In this document: positions 15,396 through 24,935 of the stretch, one piece after another
How the letters are laid out: each line of letters starts with the position of its first letter
How positions within the stretch are numbered: position 1 is the stretch's first letter
Assembly (NCBI RefSeq): GCF_000633595.2
Contig: NZ_JIBU02000020.1
Coordinates: forward strand, 1-64,000
Direction of reading: 5' to 3'
From: Clostridium drakei
GTDB lineage: Bacteria; Bacillota; Clostridia; Clostridiales; Clostridiaceae
DNA length: 64,000 nucleotides
Translations under genes and position numbers: made by a program
Notes under the pieces: model-generated
The model's database searches: none
Told to the model about the DNA's origin: nothing
The model's input: only the letters and a program-made list of their open reading frames with translations

Positions 15396-16109
15396 TTACT
15401 CAATTACATTGCCATATCTTCTATCTCTTTTAGAAAAGTCATAAATTGCTTTTTTCAAGTCATCTTTTTTAAAATCTGGCCATAATACATCAGTAAAATA
15501 TAATTCCGTATAGGCCATTTCCCAAAGTAAAAAATTAGATAATCTTTTTTCTCCGCCTGTTCTAATAAATAAATCTGGTTCAGGAATATCAATTGTATCC
15601 ATATGTGAAGCAAACAAATCTTCGTTAATTGATGAAGCATCTAACTTATTATTTAAACATTCTAAGACTATCTTTTGAGTTGTACGTATAATTTCATCTT
15701 TTCCACCATAATTTAATGCAAGTTGAAATTTTAGTCCTGTACAATTTGCTGTTGCCTTCTCTAAGTTAATTATTGAACTTTGAAATTCATTATCCAGTTT
15801 TTTTATATTGCCTATTACCTTTACTCTCATATTATTTTTTATTGATGTTTCAATACTCTTATTAAAGTATTCTTTTAATAATTTCATCAATCCTTCAACT
15901 TCATCTTTCGGACGCCTCCAATTTTCTGTTGAAAAAGCATAGATTGTCAAATATTCTACTCCTAAATCATATGTATCTTTACATATGTTTTCTAATGTTT
16001 TCCCACCTTGTCTATGTCCAAACGTTCTAGGCATAAATCTTCTTTTCGCCCAACGTCCGTTTCCATCCATCATAATTGCAATATGCTTTGGAATTTTTAT
16101 ATTATTCAT
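15396..16109 (-). CDS. uppS: Isoprenyl transferase (cis-prenyltransferase, UppS family)
   Basis: The 237 residues have the full family pattern: MDGNGRWAKRR with the catalytic Asp, GHRQGG, TIYAFSTENWRRP, LNYGGKDEI, and PEPDLFIRTGGEKRLSNFLLWEMAYTELYFTDVLWPDF. These enzymes condense isopentenyl diphosphate onto farnesyl diphosphate to make undecaprenyl diphosphate, the cell-wall and polysaccharide carrier lipid. The fifth motif reads RTGGE where many bacterial UppS have RTSGE. The gene stands alone, away from the frr-cdsA-dxr cluster where the housekeeping uppS normally lies. It is therefore probably a second copy with a specialised product or role. Confidence 0.88.
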   Translation of the reverse strand: MNNIKIPKHIAIMMDGNGRWAKRRFMPRTFGHRQGGKTLENICKDTYDLGVEYLTIYAFSTENWRRPKDEVEGLMKLLKEYFNKSIETSIKNNMRVKVIGNIKKLDNEFQSSIINLEKATANCTGLKFQLALNYGGKDEIIRTTQKIVLECLNNKLDASSINEDLFASHMDTIDIPEPDLFIRTGGEKRLSNFLLWEMAYTELYFTDVLWPDFKKDDLKKAIYDFSKRDRRYGNVIE

Positions 16110-16262
16110 CGATTATATTCCTCCATTGTGCATTCTTACTTTACCTACTTGACATAACTCATTCATATTAAATCATTCAACTATTTAATCTGCTGAATTA
16201 TGACTTATACCTACAATATCAAATATATGCTTTTCTAATAATAATAACCCAAGTGGTGCTTT

Positions 16263-17039
16263 TTAATACTTTTGAAACAATTCCATAACCTTTATATCTG
16301 GATGATGGTATCGTCCTCTTTTAACTGTGTTTTTCTTATACTGGATAGATTGCTGTGGACACCACTGCATACATCCAACACATAATTCACAGTTATGCTG
16401 CCACTTTGGTTTTCCTTCAATAATTTTTATATTATTAGCAGGACAAATCTTTGAGCATGTGCCACATCCATTACACTTGTCATCTGTCCAAAAGTTTTTA
16501 TCCTTATCACTGGGTTTAAAGCTTTTATATATGAATCCTCCAATAGTATTCACAATCACATTGCCATTTTTACCTACAACCTGATTATTTTTTATTATTG
16601 GAGCAATTTTAAGAATTTCTTCTTCCTCTTTTTTAAAAAGCTGCTGCTGCTTTTCTTCTGAATATGGAGGATACATAACCTGATAGCTGCCAGGCATAGC
16701 AATACCAAAACTTGCAGACAATTTTGCTCCCTTTTTATTTAGTATATTCTCTATTTGCTTAATTGAAATACCACTACCTGATCCAAAAGTTGCCACTGCA
16801 AAAATATATGCATCTTTATTGATTTGAAGTTTTTCTAAAAAACTCTTAAACATTGTAGGCAGCCCTAAAAAATAAACTGGATATACAAATCCTATTTTCT
16901 CAGATAGATCACTATCTATGTCTTCTATATTGTTCTTACTTATTTGTACAAGTTTTACCTCATCTAATGCACTACTTAAATCCTTTGCCACTTTTAAAGA
17001 ATTTCCTGTTCCCGTGAAATAATAAATTGTTGTACTCAT
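16263..17039 (-). CDS. EFR1-type flavodoxin-ferredoxin protein
   Basis: The 258-residue cytoplasmic protein has an N-terminal flavodoxin-like domain (YYFTGTGNSLKVAKDL for FMN phosphate binding, VYPVYFLGLPTMFKSFL, VATFGSGSG). A C-terminal pair of 4Fe-4S motifs follows (CNGCGTCSKICP near 195-206 and CELCVGCMQWCP near 222-233). This fusion is common in anaerobic Firmicutes as EFR1-family ferredoxin and carries electrons from FMN to the clusters or back. The partner is unknown. The ATG at 17039 follows GGAGGT. The gene is divergent from the sigma-54 activator at 17395. Confidence 0.85.
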   Translation of the reverse strand: MSTTIYYFTGTGNSLKVAKDLSSALDEVKLVQISKNNIEDIDSDLSEKIGFVYPVYFLGLPTMFKSFLEKLQINKDAYIFAVATFGSGSGISIKQIENILNKKGAKLSASFGIAMPGSYQVMYPPYSEEKQQQLFKKEEEEILKIAPIIKNNQVVGKNGNVIVNTIGGFIYKSFKPSDKDKNFWTDDKCNGCGTCSKICPANNIKIIEGKPKWQHNCELCVGCMQWCPQQSIQYKKNTVKRGRYHHPDIKVMELFQKY

Positions 17040-17051
17040 AATTACCTCCAA

Positions 17052-17394
17052 AATTTAATTAATTTCCTTTATCTCTATTTTACTATATTATTTATAAAAT
17101 AGTATTTTAATAAGCATCTATCCATAAGCAAATTTTATTACCATATAATTATTATAACTCTCAGCCTCTGTAATATCCCTTCGACAGAATCTAACGAACA
17201 TGATAATATAAACATATGGGGAAAAGAAATGTGCTTAAAAAAAAAGATAGAGATAGTTAAAAAATTATCAGAAAAAACAGAAAAAAGAATATTTATTTAA
17301 ATTTATTGCAAATCATGTAGATTAGATTAGCAAACAGATAAATTTTAAAAAACATGGCATATCAAATCAAATTGACATGGGGAGGATATTTAAA
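17052..17394. other. Intergenic region between EFR1 and sigma-54 activator genes
   Basis: It is AT-rich with no gene I would defend. A 23-codon frame (17230-17301, behind GGGG) encodes a Lys/Glu-rich peptide that looks like the remnant of a small helical protein. Promoters for the two divergent genes must lie here, but no confident -35/-10 pair stands out. Confidence 0.4.
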
Positions 17395-19278
17395 TTGAAG
17401 CTTGAGAATAAGAAAAACAAAATAGATATAATTGAAAATTCGCATAAAAGATCAATAGATTATGGTATCGAAAAAAGCAGAATATTTCCAAAGAAAGTTC
17501 TAAATCCAGAAGAAACTATAAATAATAGTAAGAAAAATGAAAAACTTTTAAATATAGCTTCTCGATTTATGAGAACCTTATATGATTTTTTAAAGGGATC
17601 AGGATTTTTTATAGTTTTACTTGATAGTGAATGCTGCATTCTAAAGGTTTTAGGAGATGATGATGTAGTAAAGGAAGCACTAGATTTGAATATGGTAGTA
17701 GGTGCTTATATGTCAGAAAACAGTATAGGTACAAATGCAATGAGTATTGCTTTAAAAGAACATACTCCTATTCAAATTTCTGAAAATGAACATTTTACTA
17801 CTGCATATCAAAGATGGACTTGCTCTGCAGCACCAATTCATGATATAGATGGAACTGTAATTGGAGCACTTAATTTAACTGGTGATAAACAAAAAGTTCA
17901 CCAACATACACTTGGTCTTGTAGTTGCAGCTGTAAAATCCATTGAAAATCAAATAAAATCAGAATATATGAATTCAATAGTAGATTCCATTTCTCTAGGA
18001 GTTTATGTTATGAATAAAGATGGAATTGTGAAAACTATAAATAAAGAAGCCTGCAGCATTTTAGGTATAAAGGAAGAAGATATCGTGGACAAGAAAGTAG
18101 ATATTATATTACCTGATTGGGTTAATATATTTGAAAAAGTTAAAAAAGGAAATATTTATAATAATATAGAGGTAATTTTAAATAATGAAATTGCAAAGGC
18201 AAGATACAATATATCTGCAACTCCAATGGAAATTGATAATGAACTTAGAGGTATGGTTATTGTTTTCACAAAGATACAAAAAGTAATTAAATTTGCAAAT
18301 AAATATAGTGATGGTAAAGCTGTTTATAATTTTGAGAATTTTATTGGCCATAGCAAAGAAATCAAAAAAGTAATAGACTATGCTAAGCTAATAAGTTATT
18401 CTTCATCTACAGTACTTATTCAAGGTGAAAGCGGAACAGGAAAAGAGCTTTTAGCTCAATCTATTCACAATTATAGTGCTAGAAATAATAATACATTTAT
18501 AGCCATTAATTGCGGAGCCATTCCTGAAAGTCTCATAGAAAGTGAACTATTTGGATATGAAGATGGTTCCTTTACTGGAGCTAGAAAAGGAGGCTGTGCA
18601 GGTAAATTTGAGCTTGCAAATAGAGGTACTCTTTTTTTGGATGAAATATGTGAAATGTCTCTTAATATGCAAGTCAATCTTTTAAGAGTTTTACAGGAAG
18701 GATATATAACTAGAGTTGGAGGAAATAGAATCATTCCTGTGGATGTAAGAATTATAGCTGCAACATATAAAAATTTAAAGAAAGAAGTTGAAGAAGGAAG
18801 ATTTAGAGCAGATTTATTCTATAGATTAAGCGTTGTTCCAATAAAAATCCCACCACTTAGGGAAAGAGAAGGTGATTTACCAGTGCTTATTGAACATTTT
18901 TTAAAGGTAAAGGCAAAAAAATTAAACAAACCGCTTCCAATTGTCAATGCAAATGTATATGAAAAAATGCTAAATTATAATTGGCCTGGAAATGTACGAG
19001 AATTAGAAAATTGTATTGAAAACATAGTACTTTTAAATGGTGAAAGTACTATGGTTTTTGAAGATAGTAAAAAAAATAATACTATAAATGAGATTACTTC
19101 AAATAAAATATTAAGTGTAGAAAGCAAGAAATTTTATACTTTAGAAGAATCAGAAAAAAATGAAATAATAAGATCACTAAATCAAAATCAACACAACCTT
19201 ACAAAAACAGCAAAAACTTTAGGTATAACTAGAGCAACTTTATATTCTAAAATGAAAAAATATGATATACATCGATAA
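17395..19278 (+). CDS. Sigma-54-dependent activator (GAF-PAS-AAA+-Fis), predicted adhE regulator
   Basis: About 627 residues. An AcoR-like GAF domain covers about 50-185 (NSIGTNAMSIAL, WTCSAAPIHD, IGALNLTG). A PAS domain covers about 195-295. The sigma-54 AAA+ domain covers about 315-545, with Walker A GESGTGKE near 344-351, the sigma-54 contact loop GSFTGA near 391-396, and GTLFLDEI. A Fis-type helix-turn-helix (LTKTAKTLGITRATLYSKMKKY) ends the protein. The TTG at 17395 has GGGGAGG 9 bases before it; the ATG at 17377 has none. The next gene, adhE, has a near-perfect -24/-12 promoter, so this protein almost certainly drives it, probably in response to a small metabolite or redox signal sensed by GAF or PAS. 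Confidence 0.88.
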   Translation: MKLENKKNKIDIIENSHKRSIDYGIEKSRIFPKKVLNPEETINNSKKNEKLLNIASRFMRTLYDFLKGSGFFIVLLDSECCILKVLGDDDVVKEALDLNMVVGAYMSENSIGTNAMSIALKEHTPIQISENEHFTTAYQRWTCSAAPIHDIDGTVIGALNLTGDKQKVHQHTLGLVVAAVKSIENQIKSEYMNSIVDSISLGVYVMNKDGIVKTINKEACSILGIKEEDIVDKKVDIILPDWVNIFEKVKKGNIYNNIEVILNNEIAKARYNISATPMEIDNELRGMVIVFTKIQKVIKFANKYSDGKAVYNFENFIGHSKEIKKVIDYAKLISYSSSTVLIQGESGTGKELLAQSIHNYSARNNNTFIAINCGAIPESLIESELFGYEDGSFTGARKGGCAGKFELANRGTLFLDEICEMSLNMQVNLLRVLQEGYITRVGGNRIIPVDVRIIAATYKNLKKEVEEGRFRADLFYRLSVVPIKIPPLREREGDLPVLIEHFLKVKAKKLNKPLPIVNANVYEKMLNYNWPGNVRELENCIENIVLLNGESTMVFEDSKKNNTINEITSNKILSVESKKFYTLEESEKNEIIRSLNQNQHNLTKTAKTLGITRATLYSKMKKYDIHR

Positions 19279-19316
19279 AATCCAAATAATATAAAAAACA
19301 ATATATTGTATTAAAA

Positions 19317-19376
19317 TTATACGATGTTTAAAATTTATACGATAAAACATAGCAAAAAGCATAAAAATTATACAAT
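19317..19376. promoter_or_regulatory. Candidate upstream activator sites for the sigma-54 activator
   Basis: Three copies of TTATACGAT or TTATACAAT (19317-19325, 19335-19343, 19368-19376) lie 50-110 bases upstream of the -24/-12 promoter, the normal position for enhancer sites. Direct binding is inferred. Confidence 0.4.
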
Positions 19377-19424
19377 GCTAAAAAAGTAAACTTGATGATG
19401 TAAATGATTTCATTTCATAAGAGT

Positions 19425-19440
19425 TTGGCATGTCTTTTGC
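19425..19440 (+). promoter_or_regulatory. Sigma-54 (-24/-12) promoter of adhE
   Basis: TTGGCATGTCTTTTGC matches the consensus TGGCAC-N5-TTGC, with the invariant GG (19427-19428) and GC (19439-19440) exactly 10 bases apart. The adhE start lies 57 bases further on. Confidence 0.85.
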
Positions 19441-19496
19441 TTATATAGTTAAGTAGATAGTTTAAAGCGACTATATTTTATGAAAGAGGTGTTCTT

Positions 19497-22118
19497 ATGA
19501 AAGAGACTAATGTAAAACTACCAAAAAAGACAACTACAGAGAGAGTTACAAATGCTGAAGAATTAGCTATCAGAATGGCTGAGGTTAGAGAAGCACAAAA
19601 GAAGTATTCCACTTTTACGCAAGAGCAGGTAGATCATATATTCAAAGAAGCAAGTATTGCAGCAAATTCTCAAAGAATTCCTTTAGCAAAATTAGCTGTT
19701 GAAGAAACAGGAATGGGACTTGTAGAAGATAAAGCTATAAAGAACCATTTCGCTTCAGAGTATGTATATAATCGTTATAAAAATGAACAAACTGTTGGTG
19801 TTTTCGAACATGATGATGGCGGTGGTATTTCTAAAATTTACGAGCCAATTGGAGTTTTAGCAGCAGTAGTTCCAACTACAAACCCAACATCTACAGGAAT
19901 ATTTAAAGCACTTATAGCTTTAAAAACTCGAAATGGTATTGTTTTTTCTCCACATCCAGGAGCTAAAAAATGTACTATTGAAGCAATTAAAGTAGTAAGA
20001 GATGCTGCAGTTGCAGCAGGTGCACCTAAAGATATAATAGCGTGGGTGGATGAACCATCAATAGAACTTTCAGGACTTGTTATGAAATCAGCTGATTTGA
20101 TACTTGCAACAGGTGGTCCTGGAATGGTTAAAGCAGCTTATTCATCAGGCAAACCAGCTGTTGGAGTTGGTTCAGGAAATACACCAGCAATTATTGACGA
20201 AACAGCTGATATTAAAACGGCTGTAAGTTCAATTTTACTTTCTAAAACTTTTGATAATGGAACAATATGTGCTTCAGAACAAACAGTAATAGTTTTAGAA
20301 GAAGTATATGAAGCAGTTAAAAAAGAATTTATAAAAAGAGGAGCTTATTTCCTAACACCAGATGAAACAGAAAAAATAAGAAAAGTAATATTAGTTAACG
20401 GTTCATTAAATGCTAAGCAAGTAGGTAGAGCTGCTTCAGTTATAGCAGGGCTTGGAGGAATTAAAGTTCCAGAAGAAACAAAAGTTCTTATAGGAGAAGT
20501 TGAAAATGTAGAGCTTGATGAAGAATTTTCACATGAAAAATTATCTACAGTGCTTGGTATGTACAAGGCTAAAACTTTTGATGAAGCTTTAACAAAAGCA
20601 GAAAGACTTGTTGTGCTTGGAGGCTATGGTCATAGTTCAGTGTTATGGACACACAGAACTAAGTCTAAAGACAGAATAGCTAAGTTTGGTTCGACTATGA
20701 GAACTGGAAGAATTATGATTAACATGCCATCCTCACAAGGCGGAATAGGTGATATATTCAACTTTAAGGTTAATCCTTCATTAACACTTGGTTGTGGATC
20801 ATGGGGCGGAAATTCCGTTTCAGAAAACGTTGGAATTAAGCAACTATTGAATATTAAAAATTTAGCTCAAAGGAGAGAAAACATGCTTTGGTTTAAAGTT
20901 CCATCAAGAGTTTATTTTAAATATGGCTGCCTTGAAAATGCTATAAAAGAACTAAAGGTATTAGGCAAAAAGAAAGTATTTATAGTAACTGATAAGATTC
21001 TTGTTGATCTTGGAATTGTTCATAAGGCTACAAAGATTTTAACAGAACTTGGAATGGACTATAAGATATTCTCAGAGGTTTTACCAGATCCAACTCTTGC
21101 TACAGCAAAAGCAGGTGTTGAACAATTGAATAGCTTTAAACCAGATACAATTATGTCAATTGGTGGAGGATCACCTATTGATGCAGCTAAGATTATGTGG
21201 GTATTGTACGAGCATCCAGAAGAAAAATTTGAAGATTTAGCTATGAGATTTATGGATATTAGAAAGAGAGTTTATACCTTCCCTGTAATGGGTTCAAAAT
21301 GTTATATGGTTGCAGTTCCAACTACAGCGGGAACTGGTTCAGAAGTTACTCCATTTGCAGTAATCACCGATGAAAAAACAGGTGCTAAATATCCAGTAGC
21401 TGATTATGAATTGCTTCCAAACATGGCTATAGTAGATGCTGATCTTATGATGAATATGCCAAGAGGATTAACTGCAGCTTCAGGTATAGATGCTTTAACA
21501 CATGCTTTAGAAGCTTACGTATCAGTTATGGCTTCAAGCTTCACTGATGGATTAGCTTTAGAAGCTATAAAGGAAATTTTCAACAACTTACCATTAGCTT
21601 ACAATGAGGGTCCTGATAACATAAAAGCAAGAGAAGCTATGGCTCATGCTTCCACAATTGCTGCTATGGCCTTTGGAAATGCCTTCTTAGGAGTATGTCA
21701 TTCAATGGCACATAAATTAGGATCAAAACATCATGTAGCCCACGGAGTTGCTAATGCATTATTAATTAATGAAGTTATAAAATATAATGCTGTAGATAAT
21801 CCAAGAAAACAAGGTACATTCCCACAATATGAATATCCAAATGCTAAGAGAAGATATGCAGTCATTGCTGAAACTCTAAACTTGGGAGGTTCTACAGACG
21901 ATGAAAAGGTAGATTTACTAGTTAAAGCTGTTCAAAAATTAAAAGATCAAGTTAACATTCCTAAATCTATAAGTGCTGCAGGGGTTAAAAAAGAAGACTT
22001 CTATGCAACATTAGATGAAATGAGTGAATTAGCTTTCGATGACCAATGTACAGCTGCTAATCCAAGATATCCATTGATTAAAGAAATTAAAGCTATGTAT
22101 ATAAAAGTGTTCGAATAA
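19497..22118 (+). CDS. adhE: Bifunctional aldehyde/alcohol dehydrogenase AdhE
   Basis: The 873-residue protein has the full AdhE length. Residues about 15-440 form the CoA-acylating aldehyde dehydrogenase: PTTNPTS, VGVGSGNTPAIID and the catalytic Cys in NGTICASEQ. Residues about 460-873 form the iron-dependent alcohol dehydrogenase: GGGSPIDAAK for NAD, and the metal-binding His set in HALEAYVS, GVCHSMAHKLG and HHVAHG. It converts acetyl-CoA or butyryl-CoA to ethanol or butanol with two NADH, and usually forms cytoplasmic filaments called spirosomes. The AGAGG site and the sigma-54 promoter upstream indicate control by the neighbouring activator. No frameshift or missing key residue is seen. 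Confidence 0.97.
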   Translation: MKETNVKLPKKTTTERVTNAEELAIRMAEVREAQKKYSTFTQEQVDHIFKEASIAANSQRIPLAKLAVEETGMGLVEDKAIKNHFASEYVYNRYKNEQTVGVFEHDDGGGISKIYEPIGVLAAVVPTTNPTSTGIFKALIALKTRNGIVFSPHPGAKKCTIEAIKVVRDAAVAAGAPKDIIAWVDEPSIELSGLVMKSADLILATGGPGMVKAAYSSGKPAVGVGSGNTPAIIDETADIKTAVSSILLSKTFDNGTICASEQTVIVLEEVYEAVKKEFIKRGAYFLTPDETEKIRKVILVNGSLNAKQVGRAASVIAGLGGIKVPEETKVLIGEVENVELDEEFSHEKLSTVLGMYKAKTFDEALTKAERLVVLGGYGHSSVLWTHRTKSKDRIAKFGSTMRTGRIMINMPSSQGGIGDIFNFKVNPSLTLGCGSWGGNSVSENVGIKQLLNIKNLAQRRENMLWFKVPSRVYFKYGCLENAIKELKVLGKKKVFIVTDKILVDLGIVHKATKILTELGMDYKIFSEVLPDPTLATAKAGVEQLNSFKPDTIMSIGGGSPIDAAKIMWVLYEHPEEKFEDLAMRFMDIRKRVYTFPVMGSKCYMVAVPTTAGTGSEVTPFAVITDEKTGAKYPVADYELLPNMAIVDADLMMNMPRGLTAASGIDALTHALEAYVSVMASSFTDGLALEAIKEIFNNLPLAYNEGPDNIKAREAMAHASTIAAMAFGNAFLGVCHSMAHKLGSKHHVAHGVANALLINEVIKYNAVDNPRKQGTFPQYEYPNAKRRYAVIAETLNLGGSTDDEKVDLLVKAVQKLKDQVNIPKSISAAGVKKEDFYATLDEMSELAFDDQCTAANPRYPLIKEIKAMYIKVFE

Positions 22119-22217
22119 TAGATTACTCAACAACAAAAAAGTTTGAAAATAAATATTTAAGGTTTGATAACATATATGTCAGCAGTCTCTCTAAAAATGA
22201 AAGGATGGTGTAATCTC

Positions 22218-22376
22218 ATGGCTGTAGATGTAAAAAATATGTCTGATGAAGAAATGAAAGAAAAATTGTTGGAAATCAAAATTGAAAACCTTAAAAATAT
22301 TGAAGCAAAAAAACAACTTAAGCTTACAAAACTGAAAAAAATAAAACAGGACAAGACTGTAAACAGATTTTCATAA
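22218..22376 (+). CDS. Small charged helical protein, unknown function
   Basis: The 52 residues are rich in Lys and Glu, with a heptad-like pattern (MSDEEMKEKLLEIKIENLKNIEAKKQLKLTKL is continuous helix). There is no membrane segment or cysteine. The ATG at 22218 has AAGGATGG upstream; starts further left lack a site. It lies 100 bases after adhE on the same strand and shares the terminator at 22404-22433, so it may be co-transcribed. I do not recognise the family. Confidence 0.55.
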   Translation: MAVDVKNMSDEEMKEKLLEIKIENLKNIEAKKQLKLTKLKKIKQDKTVNRFS

Positions 22377-22403
22377 GCAATCAAAACATTACTAATGTTT
22401 GTT

Positions 22404-22433
22404 TAGCATCCAATTCATATAAATTGGATGCTA
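22404..22433. terminator. Terminator between convergent adhE-side and RelA/SpoT-like genes
   Basis: Perfect 12-base arms (TAGCATCCAATT / AATTGGATGCTA), loop of 6, followed by TTTTATAA; usable in both directions. Confidence 0.7.
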
Positions 22434-22442
22434 TTTTATAAT

Positions 22443-23123
22443 TTATTCTAATTTTTCTACTTCCATTTGTATTTCTTGCATTTTCATATCTGTTGCTGCA
22501 ATAACATTTGCACATTCTTTTAAATCTTTTTTTATATTTACGGAATCTTTTCCGCTGCTTTTATAATATAATTTGTGTTCTAAACTTGCCCAAAAATCCA
22601 TAGCAATTGTTCTTATTTGTACCTCTACCCTTACAGATTCTATATGGTCTGAAAAAAACACAGGAATTTCGATAACCATATGAAGACTTCTATATCCATT
22701 AGGCTTAGGATTTTGAATATAGTCCTTTTCTTCAATCAATGTAACATCTTCTTGTTTTTTAAGCATCTCTGCAATTTCATATATGTCGCTGACAAATGAA
22801 CAAATAACCCTAATTCCTGCTATATCATTTAAAGTTTTCCTTGCTGATTCAATACTCAATTCTACATTTTTGCGCTGAAGCTTGTCTAATATACTTTCAG
22901 GTGATTTAACTCTAGACTTAATATATTCTATTGGATTCCTTTTTCTTCTTATTTTAAATTCATAGTCTAAAATTTCAAGTTTGGTACTAACTTCTTTTAT
23001 AGCACAACTATGAATTAATTTAAGCTCTTGCATCTTTTCCACTACATTTTCAACATCCCTTAGTGACAGCACTTTATCCTCTTCATTAAAAAACTTTTTT
23101 TCTATATTGTTTATTTCCTTCAT
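22443..23123 (-). CDS. Small alarmone synthetase (GTP pyrophosphokinase, RelQ/YjbM type)
   Basis: 226 residues, the size of stand-alone (p)ppGpp synthetases without a hydrolase or TGS/ACT domain. Key blocks are RKRNPIEYIKSRVKSPESILDKLQRK (ATP binding), ARKTLNDIAGIRVICSFVSDIYEIAEML, DYIQNPKPNGYRSLHMVIEIPV and VEVQIRTIAMDFWASLEHKLYYK with the catalytic Glu. It transfers pyrophosphate from ATP to GDP or GTP in the cytoplasm. The ATG at 23123 has AAAGGAG 7 bases away; the TTG at 23144 has no site. It follows the SUV3-like helicase by 54 bases on the same strand, so the two are probably one operon, which would tie RNA handling to the stringent response. Confidence 0.87.
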   Translation of the reverse strand: MKEINNIEKKFFNEEDKVLSLRDVENVVEKMQELKLIHSCAIKEVSTKLEILDYEFKIRRKRNPIEYIKSRVKSPESILDKLQRKNVELSIESARKTLNDIAGIRVICSFVSDIYEIAEMLKKQEDVTLIEEKDYIQNPKPNGYRSLHMVIEIPVFFSDHIESVRVEVQIRTIAMDFWASLEHKLYYKSSGKDSVNIKKDLKECANVIAATDMKMQEIQMEVEKLE

Positions 23124-23177
23124 ATGTATTCTCCTTTTCCACAATTTTTAATAATAGTTTTTATTCCTACTAAATAA

Positions 23178-24935
23178 TTATATATCCAATAATATTTTAT
23201 TAATATCTTCACTCACCACAATACGTTCATCATAAACCCACTGTTCATCAAATTCTAAATTAAAAATCTTAGAGAAGGAATAGTAAAGATTTATCCTTTG
23301 ATAGTAAAGTTCCAATTCATTAAGATCTTTTATTAAACAAGTTGGCTTAGAAATTAAATCGCTATGAGCTATAAAAAGTTCATCTACATAGCTTAAAAAA
23401 GCATCCATCATCGTAGGATTTGATACATCAAAAGGTATTTTTAGTAGAGTCCACTCCGTTTTTTCATCTAATTTGTAACTCTTTATATTATCTAATACTA
23501 TGATATACTCTGAAATATCCATTTTTCTATAAAAGTACATCTTCTCTTTTCGTGTACTCCATAATGCAAGCTTTTCCCTTAAGGGTAAGCTTTTTATTTT
23601 AAGTATTGCTTCACTTGGCCCTATAACTGCTTCTTGTATAGTTCTATCTCTTACATTTATCATCTCGTTTATAAATTCTTGAGTACCTCCATAGGATGCC
23701 ACATACCCAATATCATATATACCTTTTCTTCCTGCTCTTCCTGCAATTTGTTTTACCTCTTGTGAATTTAAAAATCTCACTTGACTTCCATCAAACTTCT
23801 TAACATTCATAAATATAATTCTTCTAATTGGAAGATTTACTCCCATACCAATGGCATCAGTAGTTACCAATATTTTTGTTTCTTTATTTATAAACTGCTC
23901 ATACTGCTTTCTTCTCACTTCAGGAGGCAGGTCTCCATAAATCAAGCTTGATTTTATTCCTAAACTTCCATAATAATATGCTAATTCTAATACTCTTTTT
24001 TTAGAAAATACCACAAGTGCATCTCCATCTTGAATATTTTTACGAGAAAAAGACCCATATTCTATCACAAGAGGTATGCTTCTTTTATATTCTTTAAATT
24101 CATATTGATCTTGGCAATCTTCAATTATATCAATTAATAGCTCTTTACTATTAATGGCTCCACAAATATGTATCTCCTTACAATTTAGTCCTAACAATGC
24201 TCGTGTCCATGCTGCTCCCCTTTGATCATCATTTATCATCTGAATTTCGTCTATGATTGCTATATCATATTCTTCATTAACATCTAATTTTTCTATAGTG
24301 CAGGATATATGCTGTGCTCCTTCTACTATTATTTCTTCTTCTCCAGTCATAAGGCTGCATTTTACACCTTCACAATTTAGCCTCTCATAATTTTCCAAAG
24401 CTAATATTCTTAACGGAGATAGATATATTCCCTTTTTAGCTTGTTTTAATCTTTGCATGGCATTATAAGTTTTTCCTGTATTAGTTTCCCCTAAGTGAAG
24501 ATAAAATTTTCTAATAAGCTTTCTAGCATGTTCATATTCATCCTTAGGATTTGCAGGAAATACATTGTCAAATTCTTTAGATACAAGCTTAGGTATATGC
24601 TTGGTTATAAGCACACTGATTATTCCAGAACCCAAATAGCTTTCATAATTATGTTTTACTATTTCTTTAAAACTAAAGTTAGTACCATTTTTTCTATTGT
24701 AGTCCTCTACAAGCCTTTCAGATATGTATTCTAATATTTCTAAATATTGCTCATAAACACTTTTAAAATCTCTAAGTCCATCATTTTCAAATTCCTTTAA
24801 GTGTCTTATTTTCTTTCTTACAGAAACCTCATGTTCCCATAATGCATTTGTCTTAGTATGCTGTACTATTTCTTCTATTTGAGGAATTTGATTTTTTATC
24901 TTCCTAAAATTTCTTTCTACTGCTCCTCTTTTCAT
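23178..24935 (-). CDS. SUV3-like DExH-box RNA helicase
   Basis: 585 residues. After a helical N-terminal domain of about 140 residues come Walker A (GETNTGKT, 149-156), LSPLRILALENYERL, TGEEE, the DEIQ box (229-232) with IDEIQMINDDQRGAAWTRALLGL, motif V (TTDAIGMGVNLPI) and motif VI (QIAGRAGRKG, 396-405). DEIQ, the RG.AWTRALLGL block and GETNTGKT are the marks of the SUV3 family, known from mitochondria, where it unwinds RNA for degradation, and from some bacteria. A C-terminal helical part fits the SUV3 C-terminal domain. It lies directly upstream of the alarmone synthetase gene. The assignment to the family is strong; the RNA target is unknown. Confidence 0.85.
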   Translation of the reverse strand: MKRGAVERNFRKIKNQIPQIEEIVQHTKTNALWEHEVSVRKKIRHLKEFENDGLRDFKSVYEQYLEILEYISERLVEDYNRKNGTNFSFKEIVKHNYESYLGSGIISVLITKHIPKLVSKEFDNVFPANPKDEYEHARKLIRKFYLHLGETNTGKTYNAMQRLKQAKKGIYLSPLRILALENYERLNCEGVKCSLMTGEEEIIVEGAQHISCTIEKLDVNEEYDIAIIDEIQMINDDQRGAAWTRALLGLNCKEIHICGAINSKELLIDIIEDCQDQYEFKEYKRSIPLVIEYGSFSRKNIQDGDALVVFSKKRVLELAYYYGSLGIKSSLIYGDLPPEVRRKQYEQFINKETKILVTTDAIGMGVNLPIRRIIFMNVKKFDGSQVRFLNSQEVKQIAGRAGRKGIYDIGYVASYGGTQEFINEMINVRDRTIQEAVIGPSEAILKIKSLPLREKLALWSTRKEKMYFYRKMDISEYIIVLDNIKSYKLDEKTEWTLLKIPFDVSNPTMMDAFLSYVDELFIAHSDLISKPTCLIKDLNELELYYQRINLYYSFSKIFNLEFDEQWVYDERIVVSEDINKILLDI

